Part shown: piece after piece, positions 21,818 to 34,394 of the stretch | Position numbering within the stretch: position 1 is the first letter of the stretch | Layout: the number at the start of each line of letters is the position of its first letter | Assembly (NCBI GenBank): GCA_963920575.1 | Contig: OY986973.1 | Coordinates: 22,363,851-22,427,850 of the forward strand | Direction of reading: 5' to 3' | DNA: 64,000 nucleotides | DNA from: Narthecium ossifragum | Lineage: Eukaryota > Streptophyta > Magnoliopsida > Dioscoreales > Nartheciaceae | Notes under the pieces: model-generated | Database searches by the model: none | The model's input: the letters and a program-made list of their open reading frames with translations, nothing else | Told to the model about the DNA's origin: nothing | Program-made: the position numbers and the translations under genes

Positions 21818-23586
21818 AGACGGTTTATTGAGTTAATTGCCTAGTGTAGTTTTATTTCAATTAGTAATCTTTATTTCTGTCGTTCATTATATAAAAGACC
21901 AAAAATAGTTCTAGTTCTAATATTTCCTATCTTTTTGATCGTGCATTAGGGACTTTGACGAAGCACCTTCCAAGTGGAGAAGGAGCATCAGTCAAAGCTT
22001 CACCGAGATAGCACTGTTTGTATCTCTAAACCTTGGTTGTTCTGGTGATATGGTATATGGATGAATGTTAGTGAAGATTCAGATTTAAATATTACATTGC
22101 AAGAATTCTTGAATTCTCGTGCTGCATTGCGTAAACCTGTGAATATTTCACCTGATTCATCCATGGAGAACCATAACTTAGATGATCAGCATGTTCATGA
22201 GGAAAATCCGACCCATCACAAAGATCAAGGTCACATGAATATGAAAGACTTTTACATTCCTACTTCATTTACTTCAAACTCATGCATTCAGCCGCCTGTC
22301 ATAGGAGCTGCTCATTATGAGATTAAGCCTCAGTTTCTGCAATCTCTTCCTGTCTTTCATGGTCTGTCTCATGAAGATCCTTACAACCATATAGAAGAAT
22401 TTATCTTGATTAGTTCAACCGTGAAAGTCAATAATTTTACTGAAGATGCTTGGAGGTTGAAACTTTTTCCTTTTACTCTGAAGGGCAAGGCTAAATATTG
22501 GTTGTCATCTTTAGAGCCTAGATCCATCACAACTTGGCCTCAATTACAGACTCAATTTCTTTCTAAGTTCTTCCCGATTACAAAAACGAGTGAGCTTAGG
22601 AAAGAAATTTCTTCTTTTAAGCAAGCTGATGATGAACCTTTTCATGAAGCCTGGGACCGGTATAGGGAACTCCTTAGGAAGTGTCCTCACCATCAATTCC
22701 CTCAATGGGCTATCATAGAGAATTTTTATAATGGTCTTAAAGAGAGACACCAAATGACTATTGATGCTGCATGTGGAGGAGTGTTTATTACGAATCCTCT
22801 GGATGATTCGTGGAGGCTTTTTGAGAGATTAGCTGAGAATTCTCAACACCATGCTTCATCTTCTAGGCTAATCTCTCAAAAAGCCAGACCTAGAGGTACC
22901 CTGGAATTATATGAATCTACTCGTTTAGCTCAACAAGTAGATATTCTAAGTAGGAAGCTTGACCAAGTTTTGACTTAGACTACAAACCAAGTAGCATCTT
23001 CAAATCCTCCATTGCCACCGCAGTCAGGAGATATTTGTTTCTTATGTTCAAATTCTGATCACGATGTCACGGACTGTCATTTAGCTCATCAATACCCTGA
23101 ATTAGTTCAGGAACATGTGAATGTAATTTATAATCAGTCCAAACCAGCTTATCATTCATATTCTAATACATATAATCCTGGTTTACGCAATCACCCAAAT
23201 TTCTCTTGGAGAACACCTGGTCAACAGTCTGATTCAGTCAATCCTAGGCCACCGATGAATAATCAAAATCCAAATTACCCTCCGAAATTTCAGCCATCAT
23301 CTCGGCCGCCTAAAAATTATCCTTCTCAAGTGCCTTATCAATCTCAACCTTCTCAGTCCTGGGGGTATCAACCGTATGGATCTCCAAATCAACCATTTCT
23401 TCCTCCACCACAACCAAATCGAAGTCCAATCATTGAGGATAGACTTGTCAAGGCTCTTGAGTCTTTTGAAGCTTGTACCCAATTGGTTCATTCCCATTCT
23501 CAAGCTTTAGCTAAGATGGAAACTCAAATGGGTCAATTGGCTAATTCTATGCATAGGAGAGAAGAAGGTACCTTACCAAGTCAACC

Positions 23587-26011
23587 TGTGAGGACCTGCC
23601 CCTCTACCCCTGTGGCTCGTTGTAGACCGCAAGGGCAATTTGGTAAATTGTGCCTTGTTGGTTTGTTTCACACCCGCGTGTGCACACACTGGCCTTGTTT
23701 GTGTTAATGCTTGTTTAGAACGGCTAGGTGGACCCGGGATCGGAAGATCCCAGCTCGGGCGCGCGGAAGCTTGCCTTTGGGCAGCTGACGACCCTTGAGC
23801 GATCGATCGCTCCTTGGGACGATCGATCGGACTCGATCCGACTTGGTGTTGGGATCGAGCCAGGGCGCGAGCGATCGATCGCTCCTTGGAGCGACCGATC
23901 GGAATCGTGTCGGTGGCTTTTCTGCTTCGCGAGGACGGCCACCGACGGCCGTCGTTCTCCTCTGTCAGAGGGGGAGGACTTTCTCCTCCCCACCCCCAGC
24001 TTTTTCCCCCTCTTTCCCGGCTTTCCCCTCCCCCTTTCCCCTCTTTTCTTCCCCTCCTCTTTCTCCTTCTCCTCTCTTTCTTCTTCCTTCTTTCTTTCTT
24101 CCCCCGAGAGCCCTGTTTTTCCCCTGTTTCCGGCAGCCACCTTCCTCACCTCCGTTCTCCCTCCTCTGACCATCAAATTGGGTGTTCTTTGGCTCGTTGG
24201 ATTCGTGACAACGAGAGGAAGATCCTTGAAGTGGTTTGAAGGCTTGTTGGTGATCAAATCACAGGGGAATCAGCTGAGGAAAGCGCAGCTAGGTAGGGTT
24301 ATACCTACTGTGTTCATTTCGGGTTTTCTTGAGATCTAGCCGTTGGATCTTGTTGATCCTTGCTTTGTTGGATTCCTTATTCCTTGTAGAATAACTGATT
24401 TAAGTTTCATATTAATCAGTTGAGATTTGAGTAGGTTTTATGCAAGATTAGTCTCGGATTTCTGGTTTTCTGCTGTTCTTGAGAAACAGCCGGCTTGCGG
24501 CGAGTTTTCCGGCCGGCGAGTATATGATCTTGGCTTTTTATAACCATAAGAGTTGTAGCTCTACTCGTTAGCTTTCTATTCCATATTGTTTCATATTTTT
24601 CCGATTTATGTATGATTTCTTATGAATTTTTTTCTGGAGGGCTGCGTTGCAGCAATTAATGGGTAAGTTAGTTTGATTAACGATTTTGATTAGCGTTTTT
24701 CCGTTAATCCAACCGTTGTATGATTATGATTTTTGGATATGATGATCCTGGTTTATACACCTACTGGTGGCTAAGTTGGATCTTGAATCCGACGTCGTTT
24801 GGACGTCGGATCGACGGAATCAATTAGCCCCTAAGTAGAGGCTTTGGGTGTTTTTGAATATAATATTATATTTCAGAATATAATATTATATTGTGTTTTG
24901 TTCATCATCGTTTTCTGGGTTGCTTCCCGTTGCAGGAGTCCGCGGTTGACGGTCGCGGTACCGTCGTAATGCCGGGACCCGCTGCGGATCGGCTGGCAGC
25001 GGTTGGTGGTACCGCTGCAGCGATCCAGTAGACTTATATGATGCTTGACATACTGTTGCATGCCTTTCCTATTATCTGTGTATGTCATAGCATGCATTGT
25101 TGTTGTGTGCATTAGTTGCATTGGTTAGGGCGTGGGTGATCTTTGGGTCACCGTCCCGAGGCTGGAAGCTCGGACTTAGCCCTAGGACCGGGGTTGGGTT
25201 GTTTGGACCCGGTTTGAATTGTGATGTCCAGTCGATTCGATGATAGGCTTAGATGACTGGTACATTTGTGGCTTGATGATTGTAGAGGTTGTGTCGGCCT
25301 CGAGTCGGATCTGAGGTGTAGCCGGTGTCCGGGTTTTCTTAAAACTCTTGAGTAGAGGTTTTGCCTACTCAGTGGTGTCTCTTCCCACCAAACAGTGTTC
25401 AGTGTCCTGTTGAGAGTCAGCAGTGCCGTTTCCTGCTACTGAGTGTGACCCGACATGTGACCAGCCCGGCTGGAAGATCATGATCGGGGCCTCAGGGACA
25501 CGCGGTGGGGTTATGGGACCCCTATATACACCCAGATCCTACTTGAGGGCGACACTGTTGTGTTCCCCTCTTCCTTCTGTGTGTCGTAGTGTAGATCCAT
25601 ACTGAGCTTAGTGCTCACACCTACCCGGGGCTGCGTTTTGTAGGTGTAGGCGCCAGTTCTTCTTCCGTGGCCGTTACCGGGCAGTTGGTTGGCGGTGCGG
25701 CGGCGCCAGGCGGGCTTTGAGAGGTGGTGATCGTTTACTGCTTTTACCCTAAGTTAGTTAGTCTCCTACGGGAGCAATGTTGTATTTGAATCTTCCCCTC
25801 TCCGAGGATTTGTATATTAAATACTTTGAGTTTTAAATCTGTGGTTCGAGGTTTTGTTAATTAAATGTTGTTTCAATTGAGGGTGCTTTGATGAATTGTT
25901 AGGGAGACCAATAGGTTAGAGGGAACCCTCGCCAGCTTTGTTTTCCGCGTTTTGTAGGTTCCGGTTCCCGTCGCCCGGCCCGGTTGGGCTTTCGCGGGTC
26001 GGGGCGCGACA
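23587..26011 (+). mobile_element. Solo LTR E, nested in Athila gag
   Basis: It begins TGTGAGGACCTGCCCC and ends GGGTCGGGGCGCGACA. CAACC is duplicated on both sides (23582-23586 and 26012-26016). Its 2425 bp match the A-D family at both ends and in the CTACCCGGGGCTGCG block. It is shorter and more GC-rich near its start, with a pyrimidine tract at 23990-24140. Open frames in that tract are low-complexity shadows. Joining its two flanks restores the uninterrupted gag frame. Confidence 0.95.
24293..25643 (+). promoter_or_regulatory. Putative intron inside LTR E
   Basis: Donor GCTAG|GTAGGGTTATACCTAC and acceptor GCTGCGTTTTGTAG|GTGTAGG occupy the same places as in LTRs A-D. Inferred only. Confidence 0.35.
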
Positions 26012-29000
26012 CAACCCATTCCTAACCCTAGAGGTCAACATTCCGTAGAGTCCTCCCATGAACATGTCCAAGCTGTCACTACTCTGCGAAGTGGGAAGAC
26101 CTTTGCTAATATTGAGAAACCAGATGATGAATGTCAATATCATGATCTTACATCTCAACCTCTCGATGCAACTCCATTTACTTCTCAAGTTCCATTAGAT
26201 AGAGACTTGCATGCATCTAATGATGAGGTGTTACCCAAAACTTCAATTCCTGCTCCTCATGATTCTACTTCATCGCCTGAGCCGAATCCTAGGACCTATA
26301 TTTCGAAAATTCCTTTTCCTGAGGCCCTGGTAGATCCGACTTCACGCCCTTCTAAAAACTCTAAACTTGATGAGATGGTTGAATTTTTCAAGAAAGTTCA
26401 TATCAATCTTCCTCTGTTGGATGCTATCAAACAGATTCTGTCTTATGCGAAATTTCTGAAAGATTTATGCACTCAAAAGCGTCGATCTAGATCTCATGTT
26501 TCCAAAAAGATTTTCTTGACTGAACAAGTAAGCTCAATCCTTCGTAGTGATATTCCTCCTAAACTTAAAGATCCAGGTACTCCTACTATTTCTTGCACTA
26601 TAGGAAACCATTTGATTGATGGAGCTTTACTTGATTTAGGAGCCAGCGTGAATCTCATGCCTCATTCGTTATATTCCAAGTTTGGTACAGGAGAACTTAA
26701 ACCCACTGCTATGACTCTTCAGTTAGCTGATCGTTCAATTAAAACCCCACGGGGTGTGCTTGAAGATGTTCTAGTTAAAGTTGGTCAATGTGTGTTTCCT
26801 GTGGATTTTGTGGTGTTGGATATGGAACCAAGCTTGCAAACTAAGAAAGATGTTTCTATAATTCTTGGTCGACCTTTCTTAGCTACAGCTAATGCTTGCA
26901 TTAATTGTAGGGATGGTATTATGACACTTACTTTTGGGAATATGGAATTGAAATTGAATATTTTTCATACGTCAAAACGCCATGCATATGATGATGATTG
27001 TTTCGTGGTAAACGCTTTAATGAACAATGATGATATCGATATGTGTGTGGATGATGCGATGTATAAGATAGTGCATGATGATGATGTATCAAGTGAAAGT
27101 TATGTAAGTGCATGTGATGCTTCATTTTTCGATGATGATGATGTGGTAACTAGAGATGATTTACCATATCTGAATATTGATTTTCCTGAATTACATGGTG
27201 AGATATTGGATGAGCAGAATGGTATACTGACTGGTGATGTTGATGATCTGATTATGCTTGAGGATGTGAAAAGTTATGACGTGTATGAGGATGTGTGTAA
27301 TATTTCTTGGAAAATGATTCCAATTGAACCCCTACCACTTACTTCTTCAACTCCAGCCTTACCGTCTCTGATTATGCCACCTCAGCTTGATTTGAAAACA
27401 CTACCTTCTAATCTTAAATATGTCTTCCTTGGAGCTGATTCTACGCTTCCTGTGATTATTTCCTCTTCGTTAACCAAAACTTAGGAATCTCAATTGATTG
27501 AAGTTCTTAGGTTGCATAGGAGAGCCATTGGATGGTCCATAGGAGATCTTAGAGGTATTGACCCTTCTATCTGCATGCATCGTATATATTTAGAGGATGA
27601 AACTAAAAGTGTTAGAGAAATGCAGCGACGTCTTAATCCGTTGATGAAGGACGTGGTCATGAAAGAGGTAGTGAAACTCTTAGATGCTGGTATTATATAC
27701 CCGATCTCTGATTCTAAATGGATTAGTCCAACTCAGGTGGTTCCTAAGAAATCCGGGATTACGGTAGTTAAAAATGAAGTAGGAAAAGAAATTGCAACCC
27801 GTCAGACTACAGGTTGGAGAGTATGCATAGATTATAGGAGACTGAATGCATTGACAAGAAAGGATCATTTTTCCTTGCCTTTTATCGATCAGATTTTAGA
27901 AAGATTAGCAGGTCAAGCATACTACTGTTTCCTTGATGGTTACTCAGGTTATAACCAAGTAGCTATAGATCCAGTCGATCAAGAGAAAACGACCTTCACT
28001 TGTCCCTTTGGAACCTTTGCATATAGAAGAATGCCTTTTGGGTTGTGCAATGCTCCAGCTACGTTCCAGCGTTGTATGCTTTCAATTTTTGGGGACATGA
28101 TTGAGCAGTTCCTAGAAATATTTATGGATGATTTTTCTGTTTTTGGCAAAACCTTTGAATCTTGTTTATCAAATCTTTCAAGAGTTCTTGCTAGATGTGT
28201 CGAAACAAACCTTGTGTTAAGTTGGGAGAAGAGTCATTTTATGGTTAATGAAGGAATTGTGCTTGGTCATGTGATTTCGAGTCCGGGGATAGAAGTCGAC
28301 AAAGCAAAACTGGAATTAATTTCTAAATTGCCGCCTCCTTCCTCAGTATGTCAAATCAGATCCTTCTTGGGGCATGCGGGATTTTACCGTAGATTTATCA
28401 AAGATTTTAGTATAATATCTCGTCCTCTCTGTGCCTTGCTTGCGAAAGATGTTCCTTTCGTATTTGATGAGTCATGCCTTAAAGCTTTTAATATCCTTCG
28501 GGACTCTCTTTCTTCCGCACCTATTTGTCATCCTCCTGTGTACGATCACCCTTTTGAGATTATGTGTGATACTTCGGATCGCGCCGTTGGTGCTGTTCTT
28601 GGGCAAACGATTGATAAATTGCCCAGAGTTATCTATTATGCTAGCAAGACTTTGAATGAAGCGCAGCATAATTATACCACAACTGAGAAGGAGTTGCTAG
28701 CTGTAATCTTTGCCTTGGAAAAATTCCGTTCATATCTTCTTGAATCTAAGGTTATTATATTCACCGATCATTCTGCTTTAAGATATCTTGTAGGGAAGAA
28801 AGAACTCAAACCAAGGTTAATCCGTTGGATTATGCTTTTGTAAGAGTTTGATCTTGAATTAAGAGATAAAAAGGGAGCTTTGAATGTAGTAGCTGATCAT
28901 TTATCTAGACTGCCCTTAGATGTGATCAACGATTCCACTCTGATTAATGACACATACCCTGATGAACACCTTTTTGTTGTTGACCATCCTCCTACACCTT

Positions 29001-30289
29001 GGTATGCACATATCGTGAACTATCTTGTTACATGATTCATTCCTTCTCATTGGACCAAACAAGACAAAGATAAATTTTTCTCTCGAACTAAATCCTATGT
29101 CTGGAATGATCCAATTCTTTTCAAACATTGTCATGATCAAATTATGCGATGTTGCGTACCTGAATCTGAAATTATTTCTGTCTTAACCACTTGCCATTCT
29201 CATGCTTGTGGGGGGGGCATTATTCTGGCGAGGACTGCAGCCAAAATCTTCCAATCTGGTTTCTACTGGCCGACTATATTTTGTGATGCTCATAGTTTTT
29301 CCCAAGCTTGCATTAGATGTCAACAGCTTGGTAATATATCCAGCAGAAATGAAATGCCACAAACTCCTATCATTGTTTGTGAAATTTTTGATGTTTGGGG
29401 CATTGATTTTATGGGTCCTTTTCCTCCTTCAAACGGCTTCATGTATATCCTAGTAGCAGTTGATTATGTTTCTAAGTGGATAGAAGCTGTAGCTACTAGG
29501 ACAAACAATCATCGAGTTGTTATCAAATTCCTTCATTCGAACATCTTTTCTTGATTTGGCCACCCTAGAGCGATCATTAGTGATGGAGGATCCCACTTTA
29601 TGAATAGGTATTTCCGCCAAACCCTTAATAAATATGGGATCTCTCATAAGGTTGCCACACCATATCATCATCAAACTAGTGGCCAAGTAGAGGTGTCGAA
29701 CCGAGAAATTAAGCGGATTCTAGAAAAAGTGGTGCGGGCCGATAGAAAAGATTGGTCTATGCGACTGGATGAGGCCTTGTGGGCGTACCGTATAGCTTAT
29801 AAGACCCCGATTGGTATGTCCCCTTTCAGAATGGTGTATGGCAAACATTGCAATCTCCCGGTAAGCCTAATGAATAAAGTCTGGTTAAATATTCATAAAG
29901 TGAACTGGAACCAAGGGACTGGGTGTAGTAACCGCTTGCTTCAATTGAATGAACTAGAAGAAATCCGTAATGAAGCCTATGACAATTCTCTAGTTTATAA
30001 GGCTCGGACTAAAGCGTATCATGACAAGTTCATTCATTGAAGAGTTTTCAATGTTGGTGATAAAGTTTGGCTTTTTAACGCCAAGCTTAGACTCTTCCCC
30101 GGAAAACTTCGGTCTAGGTGGAATGGTCCATTCACAATAAAACAAGTTTTTCCTCATGGAGCATTTGAGATTTGGAATTCTAAATCTGGCTCTATTTTCA
30201 CAGTGAATGGTCATAGATTAAAACCGTATATCGAAAATCCTCCACAGCTAGACCCTACAATGACATTAGACGAGCCACAGTATCGGTGA

Positions 30290-32007
30290 TCGGTCGTTAA
30301 CTTCGTCGGGCTAGCGACGTTAAACCGAGCGCTTGATGGGAGGCAACCCATCGATCTCTAGTAGTTACTTGCTCTTTATTTATTTATTTGCTTTTTGTAA
30401 GTTTTGTCGTTTTTTACCACTATGTGCATGGTTGCTTTATGTTATACCTTGGGTGGGTACTGTGGGTGTGCATACCTGATTCGATGTGGATATGTGATAT
30501 GGTGATGGTCCATGCGATTAAATCTTGTTTTCATGCAAGTTGAAGCATATGGTAGTTTATTTTTCCTGTCAATGTGTAATGAATGTTTGTACTGCCATTG
30601 AGCTGATTGAATAAATAAAGGAGATGCTGCCCAATTTTTCTCTAATTTTACATGTTTATTCCATTATCTTCTTCTGTGCGATCACGGGGTATTTCTTCTA
30701 ATATTCTCCAAGCTTCTGCTATATGATCCGCATTTCGTAGGGATGTAAGTCCCGAACAGACGTGGTATTCCCAATTAAATCTGGTTGGCACATATGGTTT
30801 ACCTTCCCCAAGGATACTACCTTATTCAGGCTTCTGACAACAATGCTTCATCAGGTTATCTCTACCCCTTACCCTATTTACGTGCTTGAGGACAAACCCG
30901 CGTAAGTTGGGGGGTGATGTTGCATTCATAGATTTCATATTTAATATTTTAAGGTAACAACACATTGTACATCCCTTTAATTGTGCCAAAGGAAGGAAAT
31001 TATGAGAGTATTGACAAAGATGCAAGTTTTAGAAATTTATTTTATGAATTATTCTGATGCTCGTCTGGTATATAAGGGACAGTAAATTTTTACAATGCCT
31101 GATATTACTTCTATACTTTAACACTTTTACCATGGTTTAAGGATAGCTTGACATATCCTACTGCACATGTTCACTTTCACATGTCGAAGAGTTGACATTA
31201 GATTCTAAGCCTGAAACTGGGATAGATTTACAGTTCTTTGTCATGTCATAGAAGATACATGAATACATGCAATTTTCTGTTCGAAAAAAAAAGTATGTGT
31301 CTGAAAGTGTAGGGTGTTCAACTTAGTAACCGGACAGTGTGCCTAGCCAGCGTGCTGTTCGCGTAAAACAGTTGAAGTACCTGAAATGAAATGAAAAAAA
31401 AGGGGCTTCATACTTAGTAACCGGGCAGTGTGCCTAGCCAGCGTGTTGTTCGCGTAAAACGGTTGAAGTTCCTTGGAAAAAAAAAGAAAAAAAAAGAAAA
31501 AAAAAGGAGAACAGAGATTGTTATGTGATAAGTGGAAAATATATGCTGACTCAGGATAGTGATCTTGAATAGTTGAATGTTTGGATATAATGGAGACTCA
31601 GAAGCATGTGGAACTCTATTCACACACGGGAGTGTTAAAGTTATTTTTTATCTTGAGTAAATATGTTGAAGTATTGGAAGTATGTTATGGCATGTTTTGC
31701 TTTGCTTTATCTTTATGTGACTAGAAGTTGAAGGGTACGTTCATGGGTAATATTTCTGATTCATGCATTAGAGTTGATGATTCTTATGATGGATTTCTAA
31801 TGGCATAGTTAAGGGGATGTATTAATGTTTGTGGGTATCATCACCGGAAACCCTCAGGAGACTATAACTCCTCCACTGGGGCCACCCAGGGGTTTAAAGG
31901 CTTGTTACACAAGCTAAGTGTAATCGTGAGACCTACGAAAGTGGCTAGTTAGGCTTACTGCTTTATGTTTATTTTTATCTTGCTTTGCTCGAGGACTAGC
32001 AAAGATC
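30290..32007 (+). other. Athila 3' internal region, no env-like gene
   Basis: The stretch after gag-pol contains the GATGGGAGGCAACCCAT block often seen after Athila pol. Two copies of a ~60-bp unit lie at about 31325-31385 and 31413-31470 (ACCGGGCAGTGTGCCTAGCC). A poly-A tract with G interruptions lies at about 31474-31506. No open frame of note is found, so any envelope-like gene is absent. Confidence 0.75.
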
Positions 32008-32020
32008 AAGTTGGGGGGTG
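32008..32020 (+). other. Athila polypurine tract
   Basis: AAGTTGGGGGGTG lies directly before the 3' LTR start TGATAACGCG at 32021. It is the expected plus-strand primer site. Confidence 0.85.
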
Positions 32021-33600
32021 TGATAACGCGTGAAAAGTGCACAAATCGCCCCTCTAACTAGGTCCTGTTAGCCTCAGAGCAATGCTATTTTGATGGTCTT
32101 TGGTCCATTTCAGGTTTATGGACCCTCAGCGAAGGTTAGATCAAGTTTGGTGCTAAAACGAAAAGATTCGGGCAATCCTGCGTGAAGGAGATCGATCTGC
32201 ATCCTGAAGGAGATCGATCTCATTATTCCAGCAAGAAGCGGTCCAGTCGAAGCAAAGGAGATCGATCTTCATCCTAAAGGAGATCGATCTTGGTCGGGCG
32301 TATTCCAGATCCAGAGTTCGCAGAACGAAGGAGATCGATCTTCTTCCCAATGGAGATCGATCTCATTTGATGCTGGGGGAAAAATAAAGGGCTGAGATCT
32401 AATCCGAGTTAGGGTTTTATTAAGGCCTATAAATAGATGTTGTGAGAGGAATTTTGGCAGCCACCCAAGGACGAATTTTCTTCTCCTCCTGGGTGTTTCC
32501 TTGGCTCTTCTTCCTCCATAAACATTAGGGTTAGATCTTGAAGATAGATCCATGGCGGGAGCGCGTCATCAACCTTCTCTGATGGATCGTCTCTTCAAGA
32601 TGAGTAGCTAAATCTTTAGTCTAGAAAATTCTATGATGTAATAGGGAGTTTATCTAGGTTTTTCCTATGGATCTGAGCATGTACTTAATGATGGTTTAAT
32701 GGATTGATTTCAGAGTTTATATCTATTGGTAATATTTCTTTTGGTGAATGAATTGTTTGTTCTTTATGCCCTAATTTCGGTCTGTATTGTCTCGATTTTT
32801 CCGTGGGTTTACAGCCGGATTTTGTGAAAACTCAAAACACAAAAGTTGTAGATCTCTTCCTTAGCTTTCCATCGAATCTTGAATCATCTCGTTTCGAGTT
32901 CGGATGTGAATGTTACGCAGAGATTACGATCGCTGGTTTTGAGCATTGCATGTTAGAGGCTAGGATTAGGACTTTTCCCAGATGCTTTCATGCTAGAACC
33001 ATGTTAGATCTTAGGATTGGATTCTAAACCCTAGATTATGATTGTAGGAGTGCTAGAATCACTACCTTAATGCTATAACCATTAAGACCTATGATTATAA
33101 CCTATGATTCATTCTTTATCTTTATTGATTAGGCGATCTCAAAGTGCTAGAACCACTTTGATTATTTTCCTACCAATTATCCGCTGATTTGATCTTCATT
33201 CCGACGTAGCCTTCTAATGAATCTATGTTGAGTAATAGTGGACCTAGCCGATCTTCTATCAACCTTGGAAAACCATCTTGAACTTATTGAATTGCTCTTG
33301 TTCTAGGAATGCCTAGATAACTCTCGATTAGGGATTAGAACTTCCTAGCCTTTTTCTCCCATTGTTATTCTCTCGATTTAGTTTGATTTAAGTTAAAGGT
33401 AGTTTAAAGACCAACTATCATTCATTTCCCTTAACTTTTGATTTAGAACTATGCATGGTAATTAGACTTAATCCTGTTTTCCCTGTGGACCGACCCGGAC
33501 TCATAGCTATCTACCCCTTAAGTAGTTAGTAGTGATTCGGATTATAAATTTGTAATTCTGGCGTCCTTGTTAAGGTAACGACACTTTTCAAGGCGTGTCA
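32021..33600 (+). repeat. Athila 3' LTR
   Basis: It matches the 5' LTR without net indels. A TATA box is at 32428-32435. The element's right duplication AAGCC follows at 33601. Confidence 0.97.
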
Positions 33601-34013
33601 AAGCCGCTCCTCGAAAGCCGTGCCTCCGAAGCCCTAGCACCCAGCCGCAGGAGAGAGAGGGAGAAGAAAGAACGCAGGAGAAGAAAAAGAAAGAGAGAAA
33701 GAGAAAGAGAAAGGGTTTAAATAGAAAGCTGGAATCCATCCCAGCCGTCCGATTCGATCTCTCCCGATCGAGCTCCGATCTTCCGATCGGACGCGCCCTA
33801 AAGGTTCTAATCAAACACATACATCAATCAAAGACTATGTGTGCAACGCGAGTGTGAAACTGACCACCATGGAGCATATTTACCAAAATGCCACTGGGGT
33901 CAAAAACAGCGATGCGATCAACCGATCGCATCCCAAGGCCAACCGAGCCAAACCACAAACCCAGACCCTCGACCTAACGCGGTCGGGCCAGGTTGGAGGT
34001 ACGGGTCCTCACA

Positions 34014-34394
34014 GAGCCTTCCCATTGTCATCCAATGCATCAAACCGTGCATCTATACGTGCCAGTGTACCTTTGCATGAGAGGCTTGATTCCGCCTTAG
34101 AAGTCGTCGTAGGCAGTACATCGAGCTTCTTCCGATAATGATATATACTAGCCAGTGGTACAACCCTACCTTCTCACATGTACTCTGCAATCTCATGGGC
34201 ACATGGCAAACCATGAGTGCGCCTGACCTGGTAGCCGCAAGCATGCTCATCTGGGCCAATATCCTCTGCTCGCTTAGCCTCTGCATACACAATATCGAGC
34301 GCGTTCCTGGAGATGAAACCCCTCAACTCTTGGAATATCGCTGGCCTGAAATGATGTTGCACAATGTACTTACTCTTCTCAAAAGAAGCAAGGA
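34014..34394 (-). pseudogene. MULE gene piece: SWIM zinc finger
   Basis: The minus strand reads FRPAIFQELRGFISRNALDIV, then HACGYQVRRTHGLPCAHEIAEYM, a stop, and EGRVVPLASIYHYRKKLDVLP. THGLPCAHEIAEYM is the SWIM finger end of MULE transposases. The first Cys pair, normally C-G-C, is C-G-Y here. Confidence 0.85.

Larger units (their letters stand above)
22061..30289 (+). pseudogene. Athila gag-pol frame with six stops
   Basis: The frame begins MNVSEDSDLN and ends DEPQYR at the natural stop 30287-30289. Gag has the retrotransposon gag region (about 22240-22850) and a CCHC knuckle CFLCSNSDHDVTDC at about 23026. Protease has DLGASVNLMP at about 26634. Reverse transcriptase has FMDDF at 28121-28135. 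RNase H has [11 protein letters not shown] and [10 protein letters not shown]. Integrase has a zinc region at 29170-29340, then [11 protein letters not shown], and SDGGSHF at about 29580. Internal stops are at 22976, 27482, 28841, 29033, 29552 and 30038. All segments stay in one reading frame even across the nested solo LTR, whose length plus duplication is a multiple of three. It cannot make a working polyprotein. Confidence 0.93.
20214..33600 (+). mobile_element. Full-length Athila-type Ty3 retrotransposon
   Basis: Two 1580-bp LTRs (20214-21793 and 32021-33600) differ at about 30 positions by eye, near 2%. The 5-bp duplication AAGCC flanks the element (20209-20213 and 33601-33605). A primer-binding site TGGCGCCGTTGCCGGGGA (21800-21817) fits the 3' end of tRNA-Asp, as known for Athila elements. 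A purine-rich AAGTTGGGGGGTG tract (32008-32020) precedes the 3' LTR. One gag-pol frame runs from 22061 to 30289, interrupted by six stops and by a nested solo LTR. No env-like frame is found between 30290 and 32020. It lies inside solo LTR A. Confidence 0.97.
17973..34013 (-). mobile_element. Solo LTR A (reverse), later split by an Athila element
   Basis: It begins TGTCACACCCCGACCC at 17973 and ends GGGTCCTCACA at 34013. The same 5-bp duplication GAGCC flanks it (17968-17972 and 34014-34018). Removing the nested Athila element and its AAGCC duplication leaves about 2649 bp (17973-20213 plus 33606-34013), matching LTR C. There is no internal retrotransposon sequence and no partner LTR, so it is a solo LTR. 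It sits inside the MULE transposase gene. Confidence 0.95.

Noticed and set aside
23728..24339. Open frame of 203 codons on the plus strand
   Set aside because: It lies wholly within solo LTR E. The protein is a low-complexity Ser/Phe/Pro product of a pyrimidine tract, and overlapping frames in all phases look alike.
30290..32020. Possible envelope-like gene of the Athila element
   Set aside because: No open frame of useful length, no signal peptide and no membrane segments are present between pol and the polypurine tract.
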